Assembly (NCBI GenBank): GCA_965227535.1
Contig: OZ245761.1
Span: forward strand, 1,240,001-1,304,000
Direction: 5' to 3'
DNA from: SZUA-430 sp965227535
GTDB lineage: Bacteria; Pseudomonadota; Alphaproteobacteria; Micropepsales; Micropepsaceae
Length of the DNA stretch: 64,000 bases
Positions within the stretch are counted from its first letter, which is position 1; each line of letters starts with the position of its first letter. This document shows, in pieces, positions 51,608 to 60,077 of this stretch. The notes beneath the pieces were generated by a model, which did no database searches, was not told the DNA's origin, and worked only from the letters and a program-made list of their open reading frames with translations. Both the position numbers and the translations under genes were made by a program.

Positions 51608-52723
51608 TTACTCGGCCGCGATCTTGACGCTGCGGGCGTCCCCGCCGATCGTTCCGCGCGTTTGAAGAGCCTTGAGTCTCGGCAAGACCTTCGCCGCGAA
51701 GAGCTGCATGTTTTGCTTGGCGAGCGCTTGCGGCATACCTCCATAACTGAAAATCGTGATCAGCCCGGCGGCATTGACGCGACGCCGGTTCTCCACGATC
51801 TGGTCGTGAACTTGATCGGGCGTGCCCCACACTTGCAGCTTGGCCAGAAAATCGACAAACGAATCGACGCCGTGCTTCTCGATGTTCTTGGCCAGCGCGC
51901 CGTAATATTCATAACCCTTGATGTCGGCGAGTCCCTTGTTGTGGAACTCGTAGTGGTTGAGGGCCGAACGGCTGTAGCCGCGAATGTACTTCTCGTACAT
52001 CTCGCGCGCGACCGCCTCGTCGTCGTGGCAGGCGATGAAGCTGGCGATGATCGGATCGGGTGCCTCGGCGTTGTTGATCTCGCGATAGATCGCGCGATAG
52101 TTATCGACCTCCGCCACCGTCGTCTCCCACGGCTTTTGCGCGATGATCAGCAAGCCGATCCCGAGCTTTGCCATAATGCGCGCGGATTCCGGGGACACCG
52201 CCGCCGCATAGGTCCGCCCGCGAAAACTTTGAAACGGAAACGGCCGCGTCGCCGTGCGCGGTTGCTTATAGAGTGGGCCGCCGGCTTCGATGTATCCGGT
52301 CTCCAATGCGGTCAAGATCGCTTGCGCGTGCTCGACGAAGCGTTCGCGCGACTCGCCCATGTTCATGCGAAAACCGTTGAACTCGATCCGCCCGAGCCCG
52401 CGCCCGACGCCCAAAATGGTGCGCCCGTTCGAGACGTGGTCGAGCACCAGCACCTCTTCCGTCAAGCGCACCGGATCGTGCCACGGCAATACCATCACCA
52501 TCGAACCCAACCGCACCTTCTTCGTCCGGCCCGCCATGAAGGTCAGGAACTGTGCCACGTTCGGGCACATGGTGTAGTTGTCGAAGTGATGCTCGGCCGC
52601 CCAGATGGAATCGAAGCCCAACGGCTCGGCCATGTCGGCCATCGCGACTTCGTGCGTGTAAACCTCGCGGTCGGTGTAGCCGCCCGAGAGATTCTGAAAA
52701 AACGTGCTCATGCCGACATGCAT
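51608..52723 (-). CDS. Luciferase-like (LLM) flavin-dependent monooxygenase
   Basis: A 371-residue LLM barrel: STFFQNLSGGYTDREVY, FDSIWAAEHHFDNYTMCPN, KVRLGSMVMVLPWHDPVRLT, GRTILGVGRGLGRIEFNGFR. It is most like the protein at 37681 and is the third LLM gene of the island. It lies between the Rieske oxygenase and the second P450, with gaps of 36 and 30 bases on the same strand. The flavin (FMN or F420) and substrate cannot be decided. Confidence 0.84.
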   Translation of the reverse strand: MHVGMSTFFQNLSGGYTDREVYTHEVAMADMAEPLGFDSIWAAEHHFDNYTMCPNVAQFLTFMAGRTKKVRLGSMVMVLPWHDPVRLTEEVLVLDHVSNGRTILGVGRGLGRIEFNGFRMNMGESRERFVEHAQAILTALETGYIEAGGPLYKQPRTATRPFPFQSFRGRTYAAAVSPESARIMAKLGIGLLIIAQKPWETTVAEVDNYRAIYREINNAEAPDPIIASFIACHDDEAVAREMYEKYIRGYSRSALNHYEFHNKGLADIKGYEYYGALAKNIEKHGVDSFVDFLAKLQVWGTPDQVHDQIVENRRRVNAAGLITIFSYGGMPQALAKQNMQLFAAKVLPRLKALQTRGTIGGDARSVKIAAE

Positions 52724-52759
52724 GGAACCTATCCTTCGCGGCGCGTGGTTGACGGCGGC

Positions 52760-53911
52760 TTAGCTGGCATCGGACCCGATCGCTTCTTTGACCGCGCGGT
52801 GAAAATGCGTCAGCGCCGGTTCGTGCCGGCCATAGACGATGGCGTCCTGCGCGCCGGAGCGAAAATCGCGCTGAATATCGGCGGCCAGCGGAAAGTCCTC
52901 CTTCTCGACCGTGTCCATCAGCAATTGCATGTTGCGGTCCCAATAGGCCCGCGCCTTATCGGTCGTGGCGAGTGCGGGCGTGTACAGCGAGACGTGCATC
53001 TTGGCCTCGTCGACGCCCTCGCCCGGATAGACCCGCCACGTCTCCAAATGGTCGCCCTGCATGATGAACACCGTGTTGGGAAACAGCACGTAGACCAAGG
53101 CCGAATGGCGCACCAAATCCCACTCGCGCTCGGGCAGCGCGCGCATGCCGGCGATGGTTCGGCGCGCGCCGATCATGCGTAGATTGCGTCCCATGCCGTC
53201 GAACGTCGCCAGATTGCTGTGCAGGATCGGCGCGATCGTGTTTTTGTGCAGCACGCTGAGATGATAGGTTTCCAAGAACGTATCGATCACGAGCTTCCAA
53301 TTCAGCCGCGCACGCAACACGCGCGTCTCGTAATGGCTGTAGGTCTCCAAACCGAAAGCCGACAGATCGGCGGCCATCGCGTCCAGATGCCGGTCGATGT
53401 CGACCTCCGCCGACGGGGCGGGCGCCGCCCAGACCATGCCGTATCTCTCGACCGCGGGCAGCTTGCGCAAACCGTTGGCACCCTTGTCGACACCCTCGAA
53501 GCCTTGCTCGTAGGGGATCGAACGAAGCGACCCTTTCCGGTCGTAGGTCCAGCCATGATAGGGGCAACTGAACGAGGCTTTGCCGCCGCCGCAGCCTTGC
53601 GCGAGGCGCGCGCCGCGATGCCGGCAGACATTGATGAACGCGTTGACTTGCCCGCCCTCGTCGCGCACCGCAAGGATGGGCACGCCGGAAAAATCGTCGG
53701 TGACATAGTCGCCCGCGCGCGGCAACTCGCAACTTAAGCCGACGAGAAGCGGAAAACGCCGAAACAGCGTGTCGCGCTCGCGCTCCGCCTGCTGCGGGCA
53801 AGTGTAGTCCGTCACCGGATTGCGATAGACCGCAGCGCCCGCGGCCGTCGTGCCGCTGTCGAGAAACTGGAACAGTTTGCGCGCCTGTTCGACCTGGGTT
53901 TCGTGCTTCAT
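52760..53911 (-). CDS. Rieske non-heme iron oxygenase, alpha-subunit type
   Basis: A 383-residue protein starting at the ATG at 53911 (MKHETQVEQARKLFQFL); the frame is open further upstream but only as the shadow of the hydratase. Rieske cluster ligands are C96, H98, C116 and H119 (CRHRGAR, CPYHGWTYD). The mononuclear iron ligands are H217 and H222 (ETYHLSVLH) with a later Asp. It would hydroxylate or demethylate a ring compound. No beta subunit is adjacent, which suits the homotrimeric KshA/carnitine-oxygenase-like group. It is the last gene of the badH-badI-aliB-badK run. Confidence 0.88.
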   Translation of the reverse strand: MKHETQVEQARKLFQFLDSGTTAAGAAVYRNPVTDYTCPQQAERERDTLFRRFPLLVGLSCELPRAGDYVTDDFSGVPILAVRDEGGQVNAFINVCRHRGARLAQGCGGGKASFSCPYHGWTYDRKGSLRSIPYEQGFEGVDKGANGLRKLPAVERYGMVWAAPAPSAEVDIDRHLDAMAADLSAFGLETYSHYETRVLRARLNWKLVIDTFLETYHLSVLHKNTIAPILHSNLATFDGMGRNLRMIGARRTIAGMRALPEREWDLVRHSALVYVLFPNTVFIMQGDHLETWRVYPGEGVDEAKMHVSLYTPALATTDKARAYWDRNMQLLMDTVEKEDFPLAADIQRDFRSGAQDAIVYGRHEPALTHFHRAVKEAIGSDAS

Positions 53912-53924
53912 GGTGCGGACCGTT

Positions 53925-54701
53925 TCATTGAAATACCGGCTCCCGGCGTGCCTGAAACGCCTCCAAGCCTTCCGAGACGTCGCGCGCCAACAAGGCTTCG
54001 ACGACCGCGCCCTGCTCAAGCGCAAGCCCTTCGGCAAGCGGCATGTCGATGCCGCTTCGCGCCAAGCGCTTCATCGTCGCAAGACCACCCGCGCTCTTGC
54101 GCGCGAGATCGGCGCAATAGACTGCGGCGGTTTCCGCCGCCGCGCCGTCGGCGGTGAGATGATTGACGAGACCGAAGCCCTGCGCCTCGATCGCCGTGAG
54201 CCAGCGCCCGCTATACATAAGGTCGAGCGCCCGCCTGAGACCCACCAATCGCGGCAGGCGTTGCGTGCCGCCCCAACCGGGAACAAGGCCGTAGCGCGCG
54301 TGCTGACAGCCGATCCGCGCGGATTGCTCGGCGAACACAACGTCGCAACTCATTATCAGCTCAAGGCCGCCGGCCAGACATAGGCCTTGCACAGCGCCGA
54401 CCACGGGCAGACCGCTCTCCTCAAGCCGGCGCAAGACGCGGTGGCCCCCGGCGATGAATGCCGCAAGATCGTCCCTGCTCCGCCGCGCCGCCAACACTTC
54501 GTCGAGATCGGCGCCGGTACAGAAATTCTTACCCTTGGCGCGGATCAGAACGGCGCGCACCGCGGCGTTGCGCTCGAACGCCGTCAGTCCCGCGTCCAGG
54601 CCGGAAACGATCGCGGACGACAGGCAGTTGAACTTGTCCGGCCGGTTGAGTTCGAGAATGCCGACGCCGCCCTGAATCGAAGTTAGAACCGCGTCCGTCA
54701 T
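53925..54701 (-). CDS. badK: Enoyl-CoA hydratase, probable cyclohex-1-ene-1-carboxyl-CoA hydratase (BadK-like)
   Basis: A 258-residue crotonase-fold protein with KNFCTGADLDEVL and GLCLAGGLELIMSCDVVFAE as oxyanion-hole elements and RYGLVPGWGGTQRLPRLVG as the third loop. By sequence it is a general enoyl-CoA hydratase. The name BadK rests on context: it lies 12 bases downstream of the cyclohexanecarboxyl-CoA dehydrogenase-like gene and in line with badI and badH, and the pathway needs a hydratase at exactly this step. It is followed 13 bases later by the Rieske gene. Confidence 0.65.
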   Translation of the reverse strand: MTDAVLTSIQGGVGILELNRPDKFNCLSSAIVSGLDAGLTAFERNAAVRAVLIRAKGKNFCTGADLDEVLAARRSRDDLAAFIAGGHRVLRRLEESGLPVVGAVQGLCLAGGLELIMSCDVVFAEQSARIGCQHARYGLVPGWGGTQRLPRLVGLRRALDLMYSGRWLTAIEAQGFGLVNHLTADGAAAETAAVYCADLARKSAGGLATMKRLARSGIDMPLAEGLALEQGAVVEALLARDVSEGLEAFQARREPVFQ

Positions 54702-54713
54702 CTCGCGCGCCCT

Positions 54714-55874
54714 TCAACCATAGGGCACCGCCACACGCCCGATTTTTTCGCGCGCGATGATCATTTTTTGAATTTGCTCGGTCCCGTCGCCGATCTGCAG
54801 CCCCAGCACGTCGCGCATGCGCTGCTGATGCGGCAGATCGGTGCTGTAACCGCCATGCCCATGCGTCAGCAGGCAGCGATGGATGGTCTCGAACGCCGTC
54901 TTGGGCGCCCACCATTTGCACATGGCCGCCTCTGCCGTGTGCGGCAGACCGCGATCGCGCAGCCACAACGTCTTGTAGCAAAGCAAGCGTGCCGCATTGA
55001 GCAAGGTTTCGGCTTCGGCCAGCGGCTCGGTCACGCCTTGATATTTCGCCAACGGATTTCCGAAGGCGACGCGCTCGGTGACGTATTTCCAGGTCTCCTC
55101 CAACGAGGCGAAGGCCGGCGCCAGGCATTGCAGGCCGATTAAGGCGCGGCTGTAGTCGAAGCCCTGCATCACCTGGCGAAAGCCCCCGCCTTCGGCGCCG
55201 ACCATGTCCTTGGCGTCCACCTTGACGTCGTCGAAGAAAACGGAACCGCGCCCGACGGCCTTTGATCCGACATCGTCGATGCGCGACCGGCTGATGCCTT
55301 TCGCGTCGAGCCGCGTCAGGAAGGCCGAGACGCCGCCCGCGCCCGGCTTCGTTTCGTCGGTGCGCGCGAGCACCAGAATACAGTCGGACTGCTCGGCCAT
55401 CGAGATCGAGGTCTTCTCGCCCGACAACACGTAAGACGAATTGCCCTCGCGCCGCGCCTTGAGCTGAAGGTTGGCCGCGTCCGAGCCGCCGCGCGGTTCG
55501 GTCAAGCCCAGCGCCACTACCACTTCGCCCGAGCAAATCTTCGGAACGATTTCTAGCTGCATCTCCGGACGAGCGTTGGCGGCCACGATCGAGCCCATCA
55601 ACGAGCCCAGCAACTGCACGTAGCCGACGCTGATATCGGCGCGGCAAATTTCCTCGATGACGACGCCGGCGGTCACGCTTTCAAGACCAAGCCCGCCCGC
55701 CTGCTCCGGCAGATCGACGCCGATCAGGCCCAATCCGCCCATCTCGCGGATCAGCGCCTTGTCGATTCGCCCCTCCGCTTCACGTTTCTTGTACCCTGGC
55801 GCCAGACGCGTCCGCGAAAAGAGGCGGGCAGTGGCGCGGATCGCTTCTTGGTCGGCTGAGAACGCGAAATCCAC
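54714..55874 (-). CDS. aliB: Acyl-CoA dehydrogenase, probable cyclohexanecarboxyl-CoA dehydrogenase (AliB/BadJ-like)
   Basis: A 386-residue dehydrogenase: MDFAFSADQEAIRATARLF, GLTEPRGGSDAANLQLKA, GEKTSISMAEQSDCILVLAR, and the C-terminal THGHGGYSTDLPHQQRMRD and IGDGTEQIQKMIIAREKIG. Asp replaces the Glu of medium-chain enzymes in the IGDGTEQIQ segment, which is how I recall alicyclic acyl-CoA dehydrogenases. It follows badI by 15 bases and precedes the hydratase by 12. It should introduce the 1,2 double bond into cyclohexanecarboxyl-CoA. Confidence 0.78.
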   Translation of the reverse strand: MDFAFSADQEAIRATARLFSRTRLAPGYKKREAEGRIDKALIREMGGLGLIGVDLPEQAGGLGLESVTAGVVIEEICRADISVGYVQLLGSLMGSIVAANARPEMQLEIVPKICSGEVVVALGLTEPRGGSDAANLQLKARREGNSSYVLSGEKTSISMAEQSDCILVLARTDETKPGAGGVSAFLTRLDAKGISRSRIDDVGSKAVGRGSVFFDDVKVDAKDMVGAEGGGFRQVMQGFDYSRALIGLQCLAPAFASLEETWKYVTERVAFGNPLAKYQGVTEPLAEAETLLNAARLLCYKTLWLRDRGLPHTAEAAMCKWWAPKTAFETIHRCLLTHGHGGYSTDLPHQQRMRDVLGLQIGDGTEQIQKMIIAREKIGRVAVPYG

Positions 55875-55889
55875 GGGGCGCGAGCCTCC

Positions 55890-56696
55890 CTATTTTAGAT
55901 GCTTGCGAAATTCGGGCTTGCGTTTTTCCTTGAGCGCATTGACGCCCTCCTTCGACTCCGCCGTATTGTAGTAGAGCCGCAACGCCTGCATGCCGAGCGC
56001 GCCGATGCCGCGAATGTTGTCGCTGTCGGCGTTGAACGACCGCTTGGCGATGGCGATCGCGGTCGGGCTGCGCTCGACCAGTTCGGCGCACCAGGCGTCG
56101 ACCTCTTCGTCGAGCTTTTCGTCGGCGACGACCGCATTGGCAAGTCCCATGGCCAGCGCCTCGCGCGCCGTGTAGCGCCGGCACATGTACCAAATTTCGC
56201 GCGCTTTCTTTTCACCGACCACACGCGCAAGATAGGCCGTGCCGAAGCCCGGATCGACCGATCCCATCTTGGGACCAACTTGTCCAAAGATCGCACTCTC
56301 GCCCGCGATCGTCATGTCGCACAGCGTCGCCAGCACGTTGCCGCCGCCGATGGCGAAGCCCCGCACCTTGGCAATCACGGGCTTGGGCACGTCGCGGATC
56401 GCCGAATGCAATTCCTCGACCGGCATGCCGATGGTGCCGCGCGTTTCCCCGCCACCATAGGCGCCATCGTGGTCGGACTGATCGCCGCCGGTACAAAACG
56501 CCTTGTTGCCCGCGCCGGTGAGCACGATGGCGCCGACGTCGTCGCTCCAGCCCGCTTTCAGGAAGGCGTCGATCAACTCCAAACAGGTGCGCGGCCGGAA
56601 GGCGTTGTAGACTTTCGGCCGATTGATCGTGATCGTCGCCACGCGATTGCGTTCGTCATAAAGAATGTCTTCGTAGGTCATGGGCACACCCGTCAT
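55890..56696 (-). CDS. badI: 2-ketocyclohexanecarboxyl-CoA hydrolase (ring-opening)
   Basis: A 268-residue crotonase-superfamily protein that opens the six-membered ring to give pimeloyl-CoA. It matches the BadI type closely in sequences I remember: INRPKVYNAF, CTGGDQSDHDG, VEELHSAIRDVPKPVIAKV, AIGGGNVLATLCDMTI, IFGQVGPKMGSVDPGFGTAY, VVGEKKAREIWYMCRRY and the tail GVNALKEKRKPEFRK. MenB is the nearest relative but lies in menaquinone clusters, absent here. Its first bases overlap the badH stop (ATGA); an ATG at 56681 would align better with other BadI N-termini but lacks a ribosome-binding site. Confidence 0.87.
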   Translation of the reverse strand: MTGVPMTYEDILYDERNRVATITINRPKVYNAFRPRTCLELIDAFLKAGWSDDVGAIVLTGAGNKAFCTGGDQSDHDGAYGGGETRGTIGMPVEELHSAIRDVPKPVIAKVRGFAIGGGNVLATLCDMTIAGESAIFGQVGPKMGSVDPGFGTAYLARVVGEKKAREIWYMCRRYTAREALAMGLANAVVADEKLDEEVDAWCAELVERSPTAIAIAKRSFNADSDNIRGIGALGMQALRLYYNTAESKEGVNALKEKRKPEFRKHLK

Positions 56697-57448
56697 CCGT
56701 GCATGGAAAGGCCGCCCGAGACGCTGATCGTCTGGCCGGTGATAAAGCGCGCATCGTCGCCGAGAAAGAACGCGACCAAACCCGGAAAATCGTCGGGCTG
56801 CGCCAGGCGGCGCATCGGAATGGACTTTGTCAGCGCCTCGACCAAGCGGCCGCCCGCGTCAAACGAGGCTAGCAGCGGCGTGTCGGTCGGACCCGGACAG
56901 ATCGTATTGAATGTAATGCCTTGCTTGGCGAACTCGCGCGCCATCGTCTTCATGAAGGCGATAATGCCGCCCTTGGCTGCCGAATAGACCGCCTCGCCCG
57001 ACGAGCCGACGCGGCCTGCGTCCGAAGAAATGCTTACCACGCGCCCTACGCCCGTTTGCGCCAAGCGCCGCGCCACGACGTGCGTCAGGTTCAAGGGGCC
57101 GTACAGATTGATATCGATCACTTTCTTCCAGAAATCGGGTTCGGTCTTAATGAAAGGCTTCGACTCGTCCCAGCCCGCATTGTTGACGAGCCCGTAGACG
57201 GGACCCGCCGCCGCTTCGAAGGCATCGACCGCGCGCGCGACCGCGCAATAATCGGTGATGTCGACGCGGTAGGCCCACGCCTGCCCGCCCTTGGCGCGAA
57301 TTTCGTTCGCGACCACCTCGGCGCCCGCTTCGTTCAGATCGAAGATCGCAAGTTTCGCGCCGCCAGCGCCAAGCCTGAGCGTGATCGCTCTGCCGATGCC
57401 ACTGGCCCCGCCGGTCACGATCACCGGTTTGTGCTCGAGTTCGCGCAC
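56693..57448 (-). CDS. badH: 2-hydroxycyclohexanecarboxyl-CoA dehydrogenase (short-chain dehydrogenase)
   Basis: A 251-residue SDR with TGGASGIG for NAD, NNAGWDESKPFIKTEP, and the catalytic SISSDAGRVGSSGEAVYSAAKG (Ser and YxxxK), ending SVSGGLSMHG. NAGWD.KPF.KTEP and the SDAGRVGSSGEAVY stretch are characteristic of BadH. It oxidises the 2-hydroxy group made by the hydratase, giving the beta-keto ring acid for BadI. It is the first gene of the minus-strand run. Its promoter lies in the 122-base gap to the divergent tetR, which has a perfect palindrome. Confidence 0.85.
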   Translation of the reverse strand: MRELEHKPVIVTGGASGIGRAITLRLGAGGAKLAIFDLNEAGAEVVANEIRAKGGQAWAYRVDITDYCAVARAVDAFEAAAGPVYGLVNNAGWDESKPFIKTEPDFWKKVIDINLYGPLNLTHVVARRLAQTGVGRVVSISSDAGRVGSSGEAVYSAAKGGIIAFMKTMAREFAKQGITFNTICPGPTDTPLLASFDAGGRLVEALTKSIPMRRLAQPDDFPGLVAFFLGDDARFITGQTISVSGGLSMHG

Positions 57449-57519
57449 GTCTCCGCACCTCTCTCGCCTTTTGGACCAGAAAGGACGTTAGCCGGATTTT
57501 GTCCCTACTGCAAATAAAT

Positions 57520-57535
57520 TCTAACGTCTGTTAGA
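57520..57535. promoter_or_regulatory. TetR operator candidate TCTAACgtctGTTAGA
   Basis: A perfect 6-bp inverted repeat with a 4-base spacer, extended with one mismatch to 8-bp arms, lies 72 bases upstream of badH and 35 bases upstream of tetR. Placement in the shared promoter and AT-richness make it the likely site where the TetR protein represses both directions. Confidence 0.65.
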
Positions 57536-57570
57536 TTTCATGCTAGATTCTTGCCGTACGGGGTTCTCAG

Positions 57571-58290
57571 GTGAAGAACAAACCAGCCAAACCAGCCAAA
57601 TCAGACATCAGCCGGGGCAGAATTTTGGATGCGGCCGCTCAAACGTTTCGCCGCAAGGGTTATGCCGCCACGACGCTGAACAACATCGCCAAGGCTGCCG
57701 AAATGCAGGCGGGTAGCCTGTTCTACCACTTCGACTCCAAAGACCAGCTGCTCGAAGAAGTCCTCGACATTGGTATGCGGCGCGTCCACGACGCGGTCGA
57801 ACAAAGCCAGGCATGCCTGCCGCCCGGGACACCCCATCGTCGACGCATTCGCGCCGCCATCGAAGCGCATCTGACGACGCTGCTGAAACACGGCGACTAC
57901 ACCTCGGCCAACATCCGGATCTTCGGCCAAGTGCCCGAGGACATCCAACAACGCCACCTTCGGCTGCGCGACGCCTACGCCGCGCTTTGGCGCCGGTTGT
58001 TGAGCCGGGCGCAAAAAGCAGGCGCGTTGCGCGCCGAGACCGACCTCGCCCTTGTGCGTATGCTGCTCTTCGGCGCGCTCAACTGGTCGGTCGAATGGTA
58101 CAAGCCTGGCAAGAAATCGATCCAAGCGATCGCCGACCAGGTCAGCCTCGTGCTGTTTGACGGCATCGGCCTTGAGGAAAACGCCAAGGACGACGCCGTC
58201 GCGTTGGTCGAACGTCCCGCCACGCCGCAACGGAGCAAGGCCACATGGAAACCGGAAAGACGCAATTCGGATTCTCCGACGCGGAATTGA
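57571..58290 (+). CDS. TetR-family transcriptional repressor
   Basis: A 239-residue regulator starting at GTG 57571. The helix-turn-helix spans about 14-62 (GRILDAAAQTFRRKGYAATT, LNNIAKAAEMQAGSLFYHF). The C-terminal ligand domain is helical and the tail basic. It is divergent from badH and followed by an SDR gene that overlaps its last 46 bases in another frame. It probably senses a ring acyl-CoA and controls the badH operon through the palindrome at 57520-57535. Confidence 0.87.
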   Translation: MKNKPAKPAKSDISRGRILDAAAQTFRRKGYAATTLNNIAKAAEMQAGSLFYHFDSKDQLLEEVLDIGMRRVHDAVEQSQACLPPGTPHRRRIRAAIEAHLTTLLKHGDYTSANIRIFGQVPEDIQQRHLRLRDAYAALWRRLLSRAQKAGALRAETDLALVRMLLFGALNWSVEWYKPGKKSIQAIADQVSLVLFDGIGLEENAKDDAVALVERPATPQRSKATWKPERRNSDSPTRN

Positions 58291-59111
58291 AACTCCTGCC
58301 CACTGTTTATCGCGGCGATCTGTTCGCCGGAAAGACGGTCGTTGTCTCCGGCGCGGGTAGCGGCCTCGGTAAGGCGACCGCATGCCTGTTCGCGCGGTTG
58401 GGCGCCAATGTGGCGATTTGCGGGCGCGACGCGGACAAGCTTGCCGCGTCCGCCGCTTTTCTCAAAAGCCTCGGCGCGAATGTCTTCAGCCGATCGATGA
58501 CCATTCGCGATACATCTCAAGTTGACGCGTTCACCGCCGCCGTGTGGAATGAGTTCGACGCGCTCGACGTTCTGGTCAACAATGCGGGCGGACAATTCCC
58601 GCAAATGGCGATCGACTTCAAGGCCAAGGGCTGGAACGCGGTCATCGACACCAATTTGAACGGCACCTGGTACATGATGCAAAGCGCGGCGCGACATTGG
58701 ATCGACGGCAAAACGCAAGGCGCCATCGTCAACATCATCGCCGACTTTTGGCGCGGCATGCCCGGCATGGCGCACACCTGCGCGGCGCGCGCTGGCGTCG
58801 CCTATCTATCGAAATCGGTCGCCGTCGAATGGGCGCCGCATCGCATTCGCGTCAATTGCGTGGCGCCGGGCGTGCATGAAACCAGCGGCTTCGCATTTTA
58901 TCCGCCCGAAGGTTTGAAGACATATCCCGAATCCAACCCGATGTTGCGCGTGGGCGACGCGCACGACATCGCCGAGGCCGTGGTCTATCTCGCGGCCCCG
59001 AGCGCGAAGTTCATCACGGGAGAAGTCTTGACGGTCGACGGCGGCGAACAACTCTGGGGCGACCCATGGCCCCCCGGCCGGCCAGCGTATTTCCAGCTCA
59101 AACCCGCGTGA
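58245..59111 (+). CDS. Short-chain dehydrogenase/reductase, DECR/PECR-like
   Basis: A 288-residue SDR with SGAGSGLGKATACLFARLGA for the cofactor, NNAGGQFPQMAIDF and the C-terminal FITGEVLTVDGGEQLWG. Where classical SDRs have YxxxK it reads HTCAARAGVAYLSKSVAVEW, so Tyr and Lys are replaced by Thr and Arg. The same change is seen in peroxisomal/mitochondrial enoyl- and dienoyl-CoA reductases. This makes it more likely a CoA-ester reductase than an alcohol dehydrogenase. It overlaps the tetR end, so it is co-transcribed with it. Confidence 0.82.
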   Translation: METGKTQFGFSDAELKLLPTVYRGDLFAGKTVVVSGAGSGLGKATACLFARLGANVAICGRDADKLAASAAFLKSLGANVFSRSMTIRDTSQVDAFTAAVWNEFDALDVLVNNAGGQFPQMAIDFKAKGWNAVIDTNLNGTWYMMQSAARHWIDGKTQGAIVNIIADFWRGMPGMAHTCAARAGVAYLSKSVAVEWAPHRIRVNCVAPGVHETSGFAFYPPEGLKTYPESNPMLRVGDAHDIAEAVVYLAAPSAKFITGEVLTVDGGEQLWGDPWPPGRPAYFQLKPA

Positions 59112-59756
59112 GCGGCCGCGGCGGATCGAGCGGTTTCCGCCGTTGCGAAACCAAAGCTCGGCCATCGGGAACTGTCTACGCATTCGAGGCTGACGAGTGC
59201 CTCATCATGCAACGATTTGCGACGAGCCCGGGGACGATAGTGCAGTGTCGTAAGACCCCTGCACTCACGAAATGGAAAATGCGCCATAGAAGAATGGAGC
59301 CGGCAAGCGGCTTAGCGCGGAACGCGCTCGTCTACCCGGGACGTCGAAGTTGATCGACTGCACACGCTTCGCCGAACTGTGGGCACTCTCTTGCGACCCG
59401 TTGCGATCTCTATCTGCACACATTCAGCACACGGAGCATTGTAAGTGCTTGAAAGACAAAGCGGATCGTAGAAATCCATCATTGGAGCGACAACGGTCCG
59501 GTTCCTTTCGGGATTGACGCCGAAATTGTGTCCGGTGTCGCATTTGATCAATCGAACAATCTACTCCGACTTTGACGAAAATTCCCGGCGTGCGTTCTCC
59601 CGCCGCACACATGGCGCACACGCTGGCTCCCAACGGCAGCAACTCGCCCGCAAGAGGCAACCCAACAAATCCTACATGGGCGCACATAAGCGTAATCTGG
59701 GTTCGTTCAGAAGCGCGCTAATATGCAGGGGATTTGCATCGCGAGGAACTTCAGCC
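59112..59756. other. Gene-free stretch between cargo and integration module
   Basis: About 645 bases with no recognisable protein, tRNA or repeat family. A 7-bp stem hairpin (CGGCGGA/TCCGCCG) lies just after the SDR stop at about 59120-59143 and lacks a T-run. Base composition drops towards AT near 59400-59600. The stretch marks the junction between catabolic cargo and the integrase end. Confidence 0.45.
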
Positions 59757-60077
59757 TTGGGCGAAGACAAGGCAAACCAGACTCATGGAAGTGCGAAGGC
59801 AGAAGCGTCGCTGCCTAAGGCGCAGGGGCTCAAGCGCTTCATTCGCAGAGCGGAGCTTCGGCTTGTCGTCCCACTATCCGACACCACAATCTATGACCTC
59901 GAGCAACGCGGAGAATTCCCTCGACGTTTCTACTTAACCTCGCGCTGTGCAGCTTGGGATCTCCGCGAGGTCGAGAGTTGGATCGATGAGCGTCGCCGCG
60001 TCTCATCCGAGAAGCAAGAAGTTTGCGGCCATTTCCCAGACGTGCGAAAGCGCCGCACCCGCCCGGTTAAGCAGTAG
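59757..60077 (+). CDS. AlpA-family regulator / excisionase
   Basis: A protein with an AlpA winged helix: LKRFIRRAELRLVVPLSDTT, IYDLEQRGEFPRRFYLTSRC, AAWDLREVESWIDERRR. I choose the TTG at 59757 because GAGGAA lies eight bases upstream (106 residues); the frame is open upstream and an ATG at 59676 is an alternative. AlpA-type proteins activate excision or serve as directionality factors, and this one lies tail-to-tail with the integrase with no bases between the two stops. It is different from the rdfS-like protein at 3845. Confidence 0.72.
   Translation: MGEDKANQTHGSAKAEASLPKAQGLKRFIRRAELRLVVPLSDTTIYDLEQRGEFPRRFYLTSRCAAWDLREVESWIDERRRVSSEKQEVCGHFPDVRKRRTRPVKQ

Noticed and set aside
55890..56696. 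Annotation as MenB (naphthoate synthase)
   Set aside because: Sequence landmarks and the badH, aliB-like and badK-like neighbours fit BadI; no other menaquinone gene is present.
13040..59111. Steroid-degradation cluster
   Set aside because: Ltp2-like, DUF35 and FadE-like genes suggest it, but no ring-degradation genes such as kstD or hsaC are seen, while badH/badI point to alicyclic acids.
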